A stretch of 64,000 nt of DNA, taken from Ephydatia muelleri. Its lineage: Eukaryota; Porifera; Demospongiae; Spongillida; Spongillidae. Location of the stretch: NCBI GenBank assembly GCA_013339895.1, contig JABACO010000011.1, positions 8,383,046-8,447,045 of the forward strand. Direction: 5' to 3'. This document shows positions 1-10,129 of the stretch, piece after piece (the first letter of the stretch is position 1; each line of letters opens with the position of its first letter). The notes below the pieces were generated by a model that saw nothing but the letters and a program-made list of their open reading frames with translations, did no database searches and was not told where the DNA came from. The position numbers and the translations under genes are program-made.

Positions 1-27
1 GGGGGACACTACTTACTACGACACCGG
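1..27 (+). mobile_element. possible right end of a Ginger1-like transposon
   Basis: The first 23 bases end in CGACA and are followed by CCGG at 24-27, after which the 37-bp satellite begins abruptly. The same CGACA/CCGG junction closes the well-delimited Ginger1 element that ends at 58,817. Ginger1 elements are known to duplicate CCGG or CCGT on insertion. Only nine bases are shared and the rest of the element lies outside the window, so this is a weak call. Confidence 0.3.
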
Positions 28-400
28 TCAAGTCTCGTACATCACCGAGTACTTGATTACTATGTCAAGTCTCGTACATCACCGAGTACTTGATTACTCT
101 CTGACTCTCATACATCACCAAGTACTTTATTAGTGTGTCAAGTCTCGTACATCACCGCGTACTTGATTACTATGTCAAGTCTCGCGATCGTACATCACCG
201 AGCACTTGATTACTATGTCAAGTCTCGCGATCGTACATCACCGAGCACTTGATTACTATGTCAAGTCTCGTACATCACCGAGTACTTGATTACTATGTCA
301 AGTCTCGTACATCACCGAGTACTTGATTACTATGTCAAGTCTCGTACATCACCGAGTACTTGATTAGTATGTCAAGTCCATCACCAAGTACTTGAACTTT
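28..400. repeat. 37-bp satellite array, copy A
   Basis: About nine tandem monomers. The consensus contains ACTTGATTAGTATGTCAAGT followed by CTCGTACATCACCGAGT. Each monomer holds two small inverted repeats: ACTTGA/TCAAGT and CTCG/CGAG. Variants include a CGCGATCG insertion near 185 and 230. The same family recurs at 39,390-40,356, 50,071-50,340 and 59,662-60,255. Confidence 0.95.
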
Positions 401-1059
401 TCAAGTAACGTATTAATTTTATTATTTGCGCAAATAGAACTGATATTAATTCATAACGAAAGAACTTTGAGTGCTTGCTGTCTGTATTAGGTAATGTAAA
501 CACATGAATAGTGGACGTTGATGTACCGCACAGCGAAACCGCTATCCGGAGACGGGTTGCAACGGTGCCCCGTCACTTTCGATCAAGACGGACTTCCACG
601 TAAATTTCACGGAAACGTTTAGTGACGGTATCCGTGTATTTATGAACGGTAATCGACGAACGCTACCGCACGGTACCGCGTACCTCCACTATTATTGACG
701 CATGGTCACGTGATACAAGTAACTCCTTCCGAATTCAAAAAATGAGCGGCAAGTGACGTTACTGTCACCACTGCGGGGAATACGTGTGTAGATCTACATT
801 TTTTGTACACCAAATGCTAATAGAGTCGTCATCCAAAACTGATAGTTCTCTTCAAGATATGCGCAGCTGCATATGCGTATACTCGATTCGCGAGATATAG
901 CTAGTGCTGAGCGGTAGCTATTAGCAGCTAATTGTATCCTTTTTTATTTTACAGATGTACCGGTACTATGGCAGATGAGAGCATATAGAATACCTCTCCG
1001 GCTCTGAGTCAGATTCGTCATCAAGTAAAGAATCTTTACAGCAAGGACTCCATAACTAT

Positions 1060-2995
1060 AAATGGCACCAGTTGCCTGTGTGTGTATGTGATGTGTGCCT
1101 CTGTGTGAGATGTGTGCCACTGTGTATGTGTGCCTGTGTGTTGATGTGTGCCTCTGTGTCAATGTGTGCCTCTGTGTAATATGTAGCCTTAGTGATGAGT
1201 GCCTCTGTGTGATATGCGCCTCTGTTTATGATACATGTATCCCTGTGTGTAATGTGTGCCAATAAGTGTAGCCTGTGTGTGATGTACACATGCCTCTGTG
1301 TGATGTGTTCCTGTGTGTGATTTGTGATGTACACGTGCCTCTGTGTGATGTGTCCCTCTGTGTTATGTGTGCCTAGGCTCTGTGCGTGATGTATGCCTCT
1401 GAGTAATGTGCACTTGCCTCTGTGTGATGTATTGCTGTGTGTGATGAGTGCCCGTGTGTGATGTTTGCCTCTCTGTAATGTGTAGCCTTAGTGATGAGTG
1501 CCTGTGTGATGTGTTCCTCTGTTTATGATGTGTCCTTGTGTGTGATGTGTGCCAATGTGTAACTTGTGTGGGATGTGTGCTTGTGTGTGATGTGTAACCT
1601 TAGTGTGTGTGTGATGTGTGGCTGTGTGTGATGTGTGCCTCTGTGTGTGATGTGTGCCTCTGTGTGTGATGTGTGCCTGTGTGTTTGATGTGTGCCTGTG
1701 TGTGATGTGTGCCTATGTGATGTGTGTGAGATGTGTGATGTGTGCCTGTGTGATGTGTGCCTATGTGCGATATGTGCCTGTGTGGGATGTGGCTGTGTGT
1801 GATGTATGCCTGCGTGTGATGTGTGCCTGTGTGTGATTTACACATGCCTCTGTGTGATGTGTGCCTGTGTGATGTGTGCCTATGTGTGATGTGTGCCTGT
1901 GTGTAATGTGTGCCAATATGTGTAACCTGTGTGTGATGTGTGCCTGTGTGTGATATGTGCCTATGTGTCATGTGTGCCTGTAGCCTTAGTGATGTGTGCC
2001 TAAATGTGATGTGTGTCTGTGTGTGATGTGTGGCTGTGTGCTATGTGTGTCTGTGTGCATACCTCTGTGTGATGTGTGCCTGTCTGTAATGTGTGCCAAT
2101 ATGTGTAACTTGTGTGTGATATGTGCCTGTGTGATGTGTGCATGTGTGTGATGTATGCATGTGTGTGATGTGTGCATGTGTGTGATATGTAGCCTTAGTG
2201 ATGAGTGTCTATGTGTGATGTGTGTCTGTGTGTGACATGTGCCTGTGTGATGTGTCTGTGTGATGTGTGCCTGTGTGATGTGTGCCTCTGTGTGTGCCTA
2301 TGTGTGATGTGTGCCTGTGTGATTTGTGCCTGTGTGTCATTTGTGCCTGTGTGTCATTTGTGCCTTGCGTGATGTATGTCTGTGTGTGATGTGTGCCTGT
2401 TTGTGTGATGGTGCTTCTGTGTTATGTGTGCCTGTGTGATGTGTGCCTCTGTGTGTGATGTGTGCCTGTGTGATGTGTGACGTGTGCCTATGTGTGATGT
2501 GTGCCTCTTTATTATGTGTGCCTCTGTGATTTGTGCCTGTGTGTCATTTGTGCCTATGTGTGATGTATGCCTGTGTGTGATGTGTGCCTGTTTGTGTGAT
2601 GTGTGCCTGTGTGTGATGTGTGCCTGTGTGTGATGTGTGCCTGTGTGTGATGTGTGTCTGTTGATGTGTGCCTGTGTGATGTGTGCCTGTATGATGCGTG
2701 CCTGTGTGATGTGTGCCTGTTGGTGTGATGTGTGCCTGTGTGTGATATGTGCCTGTGTGTATTTGTAGCCTTAGTGATGAGTGCCTCTGTGATGTGTGCC
2801 TCTGTGTGATGTGTGCCTGTGTGATGTGTACCTGTGTGATGGTGCCTTTGTGTTATGTATCCTGTGTGATGTGTGCCTCTGTGTGATGTGTGCCTCTGTG
2901 TGATGTGTGCCTATGTGTGATGTGTGCCTATGTGTGATGTTGCCTTGTGTGATGTGTGCCTGTGTGTGATGTGTGCCTGTTTGTGTGACGTGTGT
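1060..2995. repeat. GT-rich minisatellite (TGTGTGATGTGTGCC type)
   Basis: Nearly 2 kb of 14-17-bp units such as GTGTGATGTGTGCCT, with interspersed CTTAGTGATGAGTGCCTC variants. Long His/Thr-rich frames on the minus strand and Cys/Val-rich frames on the plus strand are by-products of the repeat. It lies wholly inside the 529-4,367 element. Confidence 0.95.
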
Positions 2996-4360
2996 GTGGC
3001 TGTGTGCAACATTATAGAAGTACTTCGTTCATTCTTTACATGTGTAGGGATAAAGGATTATGTCTTCCATCCTCACTCAAACTAAAACTGATCCCATGTA
3101 CATGTTGTATGTTCTGCATTCTTGTATTGGACCTTAATGAATCAATTTCAAGGCTGATAAAAGATTTAAATCGCACATACATGTACTGGACTGTTACCTC
3201 ATTGCCATGGCAACAAATCGCATACCAATAACAAGCGGTAAAAGCTCGCTAATTGCAATTGATTGACAGTTGTTGGTTAATAACTGTCCCTTGACCAATT
3301 CACGTGACTATTAATAATAGGTTTTGGCGGGGAAACAGTGGTGTACCGATGGATGTTATCGCAACCTATTTTGGCGCCAAAGTACAACGTGCATCAGCGC
3401 AGCAAAGAGCACGATATGGTAAGCGTTTCGCTATCGGCCTTTGTCCTCCTCTATCTATAGCAACTTTCAGGTTCAAAGATTGGCGTGGAACTTATGGATC
3501 CGAATAAACTTGTTGATTCGCTACATACTGATGATAAGACATGAGTGCTGCGTAAGTGCCACTTTGGGGGTTTCGAAGATATCACAACCACTTTTCTTCC
3601 ATCTACAGGAATAGGTTGTAACGCGAACACATATTAGTAGGTGTAACGTATTATTGGTGCGTTATTTAATTGTATTTCCTCTACCCAGCGACCTTTATTT
3701 TTTTTTTGGCTTTGGAACGCAATGAGGTATGTACAAGGGTCACTTTTTTCCTCATCTGTGACTTTTTACACAAGATGAACGTTTGATGACGTGAGTGGCT
3801 CCACCGTTTGTGCCAGTGTCATCGCGCGCAGATTGTCAATACCGGCGCAAATGTGTAAGCAAGTACTTCTGTGGTTCATGCATTCATGATTGATGCTATA
3901 CATAATAATCTTTCAACAGAACGAAATCCGGCTTTTTGCCTAATGTGGAGACCAAGCAAAACTGACACTTGCTCTTCCTTTTTATATGCATTTGTATTCA
4001 GTTGTATATGGTTTTTTGAAGAACTAACCCTGAGAAAAGTGAATGGGATGGTGCACGTATACGATAAAGCTGCATGGATAGAAAGTAGAAGCGGTACCGC
4101 TGTAGTACCGGTAGCCAGAAATCCAACCTTACGTACTGACGGTACGATGCGGTAAAAAGCGAACCGCCTTTAACCGTGGATTTCCCGGACTGACGGATTA
4201 TAACGTTTGAAGACGTGACAGAGCGACGGAGGGGAAGGACGTTGCCGTCCACTCTCCGTCCACAGACGGACCGTTGGTATTAATATCAACGGTATCCGCC
4301 TACATCTGAGTGACGGGTAAGGTCACGTGATGAGACGTTACCGTCTCAATGTAATGGTTT
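2996..4360. other. interior of the TIR element, no recognisable gene
   Basis: Mixed unique sequence with short frames (for example 3,304-3,507 and 3,871-4,155, + strand) that show no motif I recognise. The last 250 bases are rich in CG and short inverted repeats, as is common in transposon subterminal regions. Confidence 0.6.
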
Positions 4361-4438
4361 CGCTGTGCCGGCAACTAACTATTGATTGCATACATATGTG
4401 ACTCTCTCCCTTCTTCCGGCCCTTCCAGGAACGTTGCG

Positions 4439-4490
4439 ATGAGATCTCTTCTGTCTCTGCTACTACTGATCGCTTTGAATCGAACATCAG
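4439..4490 (+). CDS. signal-peptide first exon of the Ig/FN3 surface-protein gene
   Basis: The exon encodes MRSLLSLLLLIALNRTSG, a short basic start followed by a leucine-rich hydrophobic core. It ends in phase 1 directly before a good donor (GTACGT at 4,491). A pyrimidine-rich stretch ending in CCAG lies 13 bases before the ATG, so a 5'-UTR intron is possible. The identical peptide is encoded at 60,459-60,510. The next compatible phase-1 acceptor that opens a secreted domain is at 12,569, so I infer that this exon starts that gene across an intron of about 8 kb. The exon itself is well supported; the link is inference. In this copy a 3.8-kb transposon ends 71 bases upstream of the ATG. Confidence 0.7.
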
Positions 4491-6739
4491 GTACGTTTTA
4501 CTTCTGCATGACATCACCACGAAAAGTGACCGTGTAGTGCAGGGCTACACACATCGGATTAGTCAAGAGCTACTGAGGCTCAGCGATATTTGGATGCCTC
4601 CCCCCCCCCCCCCCCCCCTGGCATTGTATCTCTGCCTGTACCAGGAGATATACCAGAGATAACAGTGTATTACGTAAAATGCGACTAGCTTAACGTACAT
4701 GCATACATGTCGTTCGTTGCCACGTATTAGTTGGTCTCTGGCGGCCGCCTCTCTCGGACCATGCAGGGATATTAAATTACTGCGTATGCGTGGATTGGAA
4801 ACAATTAACACATCACACGAGATAACCATCCCCGTTACGTTATATAATACAAGTTAGGGTAAAGGGTGTTCGCGGAGTCGAAAATCAGTGCAGATACGAA
4901 CAAAGAAATACAAGATGTCTACGTACAAATCACAGGGGGAAAAAAACCGCGTAGAATCATTTTGGGTGATTGAACGGTAAAAATCACACGTGTCTGATTT
5001 TAATGTTCAATCACACAAATGATTTTACAGAGGATTTTAAAATACTTTATAAAATTAAAACTTGATTCGACCCATTTTATACAGAATTAAAGAGTGGTTA
5101 GCGCTATTGGGGAAATCGACGCCCCCCGCCAACCCCCACCCCCACCCCCCAATCCACCCCGCCAATCCCACCCCCGTACTAATTATGCATAGATTTTAAG
5201 TATTAAAAAGGTAGCCTATTTATGGTCAGTCTCATAATTTCTGTTTTTACATTATTCACATGCACTACCTTGATGTAGAACGCGCAAAACTAAATTATGC
5301 AGCTGATACATATGGATGGCCATGCATGTACGTTCAAAATCAGTCGTACTAAGCAACTGGCCTGCAGTCCTTTCAATGCCACATGTAATTCTTGTCACTC
5401 TAACATTTGTAGGTCCTTTTTCTCTAGCAGAACATGAAATCTAAGCATTCAAAGCATTGCAACAGGCAAAAATGTTGGTCCATGCTCAATGTGTTGCATT
5501 TCTTGGTAGAGGCATCTTCACCACCACAGTATAACCCTGAAATAGAGGCCACAGACAGTCATAATGTTTGTTTCTTTTTCCACGTCCATCAAATTGAGAT
5601 GGCGAGACCAGAATAGATCTATCTCTGTGGCTTGGTCTGTACAACTGACCTTGATATACAAACTGCCATATATGTTTGCATGCATCCCAAATGTGGACAT
5701 GCACTGCAAGCCAACGGTCATGATATCAACCTCAGTGTTGTTGCTTGCAGCCTAGATACTCTTTGACTTTCTTGTCTCTCAGAATACAGCCTCCAAAGTT
5801 TCAAAAAAGCACAAGGCGCTAGCACTTGCGTTACATACTCTTTTTATTAGACAATTTCATAGAAGTAGGAGAACACCTACAAATGGAGCTAGCTATAGAG
5901 CCGTTAGTATTTAGTGGGGACCGCCTATACCCTATAAGGGGGGACCGTATCCTAAGACTATGGGTCCGACCGGACGCGTACTCCAGGGGGACGTGTAGAT
6001 CTGTGACAGGCCTGCTTGGGCTCTTGAGTTCTTTAAGGAATATACTAACCGATACTAATAATGTTATCTGTGCCCTTGCCAAGCCCTAAAGACAATCTTT
6101 GATCGTTCCAATCGAACTTTGTTGTTGCCCTAGGGTTGTTTCCTTTTGTTTTGTTCTGTTTGTTTTCTGTTTATGTCTTCTAATGAATTATTCTTCTCCG
6201 TACCAGTATCCATAGATATTAGAGTAAGCGGAAGTTGAACGGAGCCGATCAACATGCAATATCACATGACACGTATATAGGAAATTAGTAAACTGACTAT
6301 ATTTAATGGTATGTTCACTGTTAATGATACGGAGCCATCCTTTGCCTTCTTATTTGTACAGCAGTCCAACTGACACTTGCAGTAGACATGATATGTGAAC
6401 TTTTTCTTCCGGTCCCCATGGTATACAATGCAAACTCGTTTTTGTTTTGTAGATATCAGCTTCAAGCCGGTATCTTCTCAAAATACACACGCTACAAACC
6501 ACAGTATGCCATATCAAAAAGTTTTTACACCTACGATATCAATCTGGCATAGGGGAAAACTTGTTAGTTTGGCGTGGCTCGATCCCGTAATTAAGGTACT
6601 TTATATTATGACTGAAACATATACGATAAATCATGCCAATACTATGTAGACTTGTTCGCTTGTATTATGTGCACTTTAGCTCACTTACACATGTGATTTC
6701 AACAAATGCATGTACCTGTTGCAGGCAAGCCGGCGATAA
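4491..6739. other. intronic sequence, no gene recognised
   Basis: This contains a poly-C run (about 4,597-4,618), C-rich stretches near 5,110-5,170 and frames that are partly shared with the duplicate at 60,511-62,800. The shared frames do not keep a consistent reading frame and carry no domain I recognise, so I treat the stretch as non-coding. Confidence 0.55.
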
Positions 6740-6930
6740 TGACTCGCGCGCATATTAATTGACTCCTCAGTCATTGACACCTAGGCATCATTGACTCCCC
6801 CCTGATGCAAATGACTCCTGGGAGTTATTGTAGCCTAGGCATCATTGACTCCCGATCAATTACACCTAGGCATAATCGACTCTCCAGTCGGTGGCGACTA
6901 GGCATATACGACGCCTGCTCGTGCATGCAT
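6740..6930. repeat. left subterminal repeats of the Ginger1-Ulp1 element
   Basis: Several copies of ATTGACTCC...CCTAGGCAT in tandem. The reverse complement of the same theme is at 10,755-10,860, and an expanded version is at 62,810-63,080 in the duplicate. Confidence 0.6.
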
Positions 6931-6968
6931 ACTTGCGTGGCATCTTTACTCCCCTGTACTATATTATA

Positions 6969-7248
6969 CAAGTAAATAAAAACATTCTCTACGAGAAAGT
7001 TGGTGGGATATAGGATTTGAAGGCAATTGGTGGTGTAAAAAGCAAGGAAACAAGGTCTTATCAGAAGGGAAAATGTAATAGTCCTATATTTAGCACATTT
7101 CTAGGGCGTATGTTGTTTGTGTGCTAAATATAGGACTATTACATTTTCCCTTCTGATAAGACCTTGTTTCCTTGCTTTTTACACCACAAATTGCCTTCAT
7201 ATCCTATATCCCACCAACTTTCTCGTAGAGAATGTTTTTATTTACTTG
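6969..7248. mobile_element. hairpin MITE, family 1, copy 1
   Basis: A near-perfect palindrome of about 280 bp. The left arm begins CAAGTAAATAAAAACATTC and the right arm ends GAATGTTTTTATTTACTTG, with a short centre near 7,100-7,115. Related copies are at 25,845-26,038 and 51,562-51,822. The duplicate segment at 63,120-63,140 lacks it, together with the following 430 bases. Confidence 0.85.
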
Positions 7249-7690
7249 TTTTTTTTTCACACCCAATGTCTAATTATACAAGACATATCGATTGTGTATC
7301 AGAGTATAACATCGATTATTTATATAAAAGCGAGTCCTCCATCCGATTCTGAAGCTAGTGGTGAAATTATGATCGCTTAAAAGTGTTCCTGTCCCGAGTT
7401 ATGCGTTGCCAAGAAGGAGGAGGAGGAGGAGAAGAAGACGACCCGCCCCTTGTTCCGAGACTGGGTACGAGAACGGGCAGTATACACTCTTGTTCTCTAC
7501 AACCACGCGGTTCTGCGACATGAAACAAAAACGAAACTACTCATTTTTGACTTCTAGATCGATTGCTAAAACAAGCTACACGATCCGATCGTCGGGAGTG
7601 CTGTTACAGACGGGTCGCGTTTTTTTAATGACATTCATAGTCGGGGTCAAATCCTATATGGAAGTTTCTAACGAAACTTGCAGAAGGTAA
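7249..7690. other. insert-specific sequence without recognised gene
   Basis: Present only in copy A of the duplication. It includes an AGG-rich purine tract (about 7,415-7,440) that encodes an arginine run in one frame. I recognise no domain. Confidence 0.5.
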
Positions 7691-7727
7691 GAACACTCTT
7701 GATTGCACTTGTATACTGCAAAGAAAG

Positions 7728-7732
<5 letters not shown>

Positions 7733-7774
<42 letters not shown>

Positions 7775-7785
7775 CACACACACAG
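7733..7785. repeat. (CA)n microsatellite
   Basis: An almost uninterrupted CA run. A shorter one sits at the equivalent place (63,216-63,240) in the duplicate. Confidence 0.95.
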
Positions 7786-7812
7786 ATACTGATACATTGA
7801 TCATAGATTGTG

Positions 7813-8082
7813 CTATTTATAGCAACTTGAACATAACCATGTGTCAGGAATACATTTTTGCTCGATGTTCACACATCTGAAATCATACCACTGGCTACAT
7901 TGGTCGCATTGAATAACATTTAAGTCCGATGATTCTGATAGCTTGCATATGCAGATAAGGTGGATATTGACGATTCTCATTTTATTCCTTTTAATTCCTC
8001 TTCGTTCCAGGGCAGGGGGAAATGGTCTTAAGCACTTTTGGTTCAAGCAAGCAATTAAGTGGTCACATTTGTGATTGCTCAA
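7813..8082 (-). CDS. PHD-finger exon of the Ginger1-Ulp1 protein
   Basis: The minus frame ends in a Cys-rich module: CICK, then QCDQCSQWYDFRCV, then WLCSSC, followed by a stop. Spacing and the tryptophan before the last cysteine pair fit a PHD finger, a zinc module that commonly reads histone H3 tails. The position normally held by the zinc-binding His (W-[FY]-H-x-x-C) is Asp here and also in the duplicate at 63,270-63,446, so the substitution predates the duplication. It lies directly downstream of the Ulp1-like exon, as expected for a C-terminal accessory domain of a Ginger1 transposase. Residues between protease and PHD correspond to sequence that is out of frame with the protease exon in this copy. 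Confidence 0.65.
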   Translation of the reverse strand: MSNHKCDHLIACLNQKCLRPFPPALERRGIKRNKMRIVNIHLICICKLSESSDLNVIQCDQCSQWYDFRCVNIEQKCIPDTWLCSSCYK

Positions 8083-8423
8083 AAGTAATTCCCATTAGAT
8101 CTTCCCCCAATGCAGCATGCATGGTAAGCAAAAGCAATGAAAAACAATCCGCAATCCTCCCCACCAGCCTGCTGTTGGACAGGAATAGCTGTGACAGTTA
8201 ATGTGTTACCTCTTTGTAGATAAGAGCAATCTGTTCTTGCATGTAACTTAGGGGAACATTTACTGTCATACAGTCTGATCTCGTCTTGATGATAACTAGT
8301 AAACACCCAGTGATCTCTTTCAGCAACACATAATATCTGCACAATTGTACATGACAATTTCAATGTGCAGTGACATGCAAATTGAACATAATGCAAAATG
8401 CATAATGCTCCATAACTTTTCAT
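8083..8423 (-). CDS. Ulp1-like (C48) cysteine protease domain of Ginger1
   Basis: The minus frame of 114 residues contains the expected catalytic signature in order: His in RDHWVFTS, Asp in RLYDSK, a Gln just before the nucleophile (PVQQQAGG) and Cys in EDCGLFFIAFAYHA. This is the His-Asp-Gln-Cys arrangement of Ulp1/SENP-family deSUMOylating peptidases. In Ginger1 proteins the domain sits C-terminal to the integrase core; its role in transposition is not established. A near-identical copy is at 63,540-63,895. Reading beyond AYHA differs between the two copies, and the copy near the window end continues further in frame. Confidence 0.75.
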
Positions 8424-8740
8424 TACTGAAGAAACCCCTTATCTTGGCAGAGCAATGTTGATTGAAGGCCTCCTAGTTGTGGAAATTGTTTCTTCATAAG
8501 ATTGTGTGCAGCTTGAATATGCTCATCATTCAACATTTCAATAGCATCTTTGTGCTTGAAACTGAGGCACATTTCATCTATCCAGTATAGTGTTGTTGTT
8601 TTTTAATATGACATACAAAAATTGTTATGGCAACATTCAATATTATAGTCTAGGCTGGTTGCTTGTTCTGTTTACAATTTTCTTCATTGCCTTTAATAAA
8701 CAGTGCACTTTTCGTTCTATTTATATAAACATATGTGTAC

Positions 8741-8960
8741 CTGTTCAGTGTTCATTGGATTAAGAGTGAAGGTTTTAAGGTGAGAAAGGTTTACAGTAGT
8801 TTTCAACACTTTTCCACTAGAATTTTCCAATCGACAGACTCCTTTATCTAATACTTCACACACTTTATAAGGCTCCAGCCATCTTTGCTGCAGCTTACCT
8901 TCCTTCTTAGAGTCTCGATGGCTGTTTCTAATAAGTACTAGATTCCCTGGACCAAAATCC
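8741..8960 (-). CDS. GPY/F-type C-terminal integrase exon of Ginger1
   Basis: Between a minus-strand acceptor (TATATGTAG, next to 8,961) and a donor (GTACAC at 8,735-8,740) the exon reads GNLVLIRN... KLQQRWLEPYKVCEVLDKG... HLKTF. The W-x-EPYKV segment matches the GPY/F module found at the C-terminus of Gypsy and Ginger1 integrases. The exon lies between the core integrase exon (10,130-10,398) and the Ulp1 exon, the order expected for Ginger1. Confidence 0.7.
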
Positions 8961-9025
8961 TACATATATATAGGGGGTATTGCATTATATAAAAGATATG
9001 TTACAGTGTAGTGTGCAGTACATAC

Positions 9026-9330
9026 CTTCAGATTGCAATGTTTTTTGTCATAGTAAAATTTGTCCTTTCCTGTGCCTTCTTGATATTCATTTCCACTTTT
9101 TGAATTATTGCATTCTTGAACTTATGCATCTCATTTGCATGAATGTTTATCTGTTTGACATTCTGGTGACTATTTCCATGATGGCTAATTCCACCATGTG
9201 TGCTGCCCTTGTCACCAGAGCTGCTATTGTGACTACAATTACAATCACCATCATCATAGCCATCATACATCAATTTTATCATCAGTTGTAGCCCCAACAT
9301 GATTAGTAGTAACCTCAGCATCACAACTGT
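9026..9330 (-). CDS. Ginger1 exon linking integrase core and GPY/F domain
   Basis: The minus frame reads a Gly/Ser/His-rich spacer, then HANEMHKFKNAIIQKVEMN and KKAQER, ending next to a GTATG donor at 9,021-9,025. An amphipathic segment with alternating Lys/Gln/Glu before the GPY/F domain is typical of integrases. The upstream part merges without a stop into the 18-bp minisatellite, so the exon's 5' limit is uncertain. Confidence 0.5.
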
Positions 9331-9374
9331 TGCCATCTGCAGCATCACACCCTTCACCTCTTTTGTATCACCAG

Positions 9375-9800
9375 CATAGCAGCCGCACCAGCACGAGCCG
9401 CACCACGAGGAGCCACACCAGCACGAGGAGCGCAACAGCACGAGGAGCCGCACCAGACGGGAGCCGCACCAGCACGAGGAGCCGCACCGGCACGAGGAGC
9501 CGCACCAGCACGAGGAGCCGCACCAGCACGAGCAGCCGCACCAGCACGACGAGCCGCACCAGCACGAGGAGCCGCACCAGCACGAGGAGCCGCACCAGCA
9601 CGAGGAGCCGCACCGGGACGAGGAGCCGCACCAGCACGAGGAGCCGCACCAGCACGAGCAGCCGCACCAGCACGAGGAGCGCACCAGCACGACGAGCCGC
9701 ACAGCACGAGGAGCCGCACCAGCACGATAGCCGCACCAGCACGAGGAGCCGCACCAGCACGAGCAGCCGCACCAGCACGAGCAGCCGCACACACAGCCGC
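9375..9800. repeat. 18-bp minisatellite (CACGAGGAGCCGCACCAG)
   Basis: About 23 units with few substitutions. The unit is a multiple of 3 and is open on both strands: Thr-Ser-Thr-Arg-Ser-Arg on plus; Cys-Trp-Cys-Gly-Ser-Ser, Gly-Ala-Ala-Pro-Arg-Ala or Leu-Val-Arg-Leu on minus. It sits inside the Ginger1 region between integrase exons. Confidence 0.95.
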
Positions 9801-9975
9801 ACCATCACTATCAGCCTCACCATCACTATCCTCACCATCACGATATCCTCACCATCACTATTAGCCTCACCAGCACTATCATCCTCACCATCACTATCCT
9901 CACCATCCTATCCACATCACTATCATCCTCACCATCACTATTATCCTCACCACCAACACAATCACCTCCATAATC
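9801..9975. repeat. CATCACTATCCTCAC-type tandem repeat
   Basis: Short units such as CTCACCATCACTATC repeated about ten times, adjoining the 18-bp array. It looks like a second simple expansion at the same spot. Confidence 0.85.
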
Positions 9976-10129
9976 ATCTTGAGATTGATTGGTATTATCA
10001 TCTTCACTAACAGCACTATTGCCGATGATGTCTTCTGATTTAAAGCATACTCCAAATCAATTGGTAACTTTGGTTTTCTGCTATGTATGTTTAAGATTAG
10101 AGTTATGTAAAAGACTATATACAACTTAT

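Larger units (their letters stand above)
529..4367. mobile_element. 3.8-kb TIR transposon, non-autonomous, with internal minisatellite
   Basis: The ends are perfect 12-bp inverted repeats, CACAGCGAAACC at 529-540 and GGTTTCGCTGTG at 4,356-4,367, with looser similarity further in (GAGACGG). CCG stands on both sides (526-528 and 4,368-4,370), consistent with a 3-bp target duplication. The duplicated segment near 60,380 lacks the insert. CAC termini with a short duplication recall CMC (CACTA-like) elements, but no transposase was recognised, so the superfamily is open. The interior has CG-rich subterminal blocks, a GT-rich minisatellite and a few short frames without known domains. Confidence 0.8.
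400..8600. repeat. segmental duplication, copy A
   Basis: The sequence after the satellite (CTTTTCAAGTAACG, then GCGCAAATAGAACTGATA) is repeated from about 60,250. Collinear similarity runs through the signal-peptide exon, the intron and the Ulp1/PHD region to the end of the window. Copy A differs by two large insertions, 529-4,367 and about 6,969-7,680. The duplicated part looks about 90-95% identical by eye. Confidence 0.85.

Noticed and set aside
28-400. Regular 37-bp repeats resembling a CRISPR array
   Set aside because: Units are directly tandem with no unique spacers, in an animal nuclear context; this is a satellite.
1056-2177. Long His/Thr-rich and Cys/Val-rich frames
   Set aside because: They are translations of the GT-rich minisatellite and change register with every unit variant.
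5826-6089. Plus-strand frame shared with 61,805-62,089 in the duplicate
   Set aside because: Similarity is expected from the segmental duplication. The reading frame is disturbed by a poly-G run in one copy and no domain is recognisable.
6262-6465. Minus-strand Cys/Lys-rich frame shared with 62,251-62,520
   Set aside because: Same reason; ends differ between copies and no splice sites or domain support it.
9330-10010. 226-codon Ser/Arg/Thr-rich plus-strand frame
   Set aside because: It is the complement of the 18-bp minisatellite and has no splice or start context; it looks like an SR protein only by chance.
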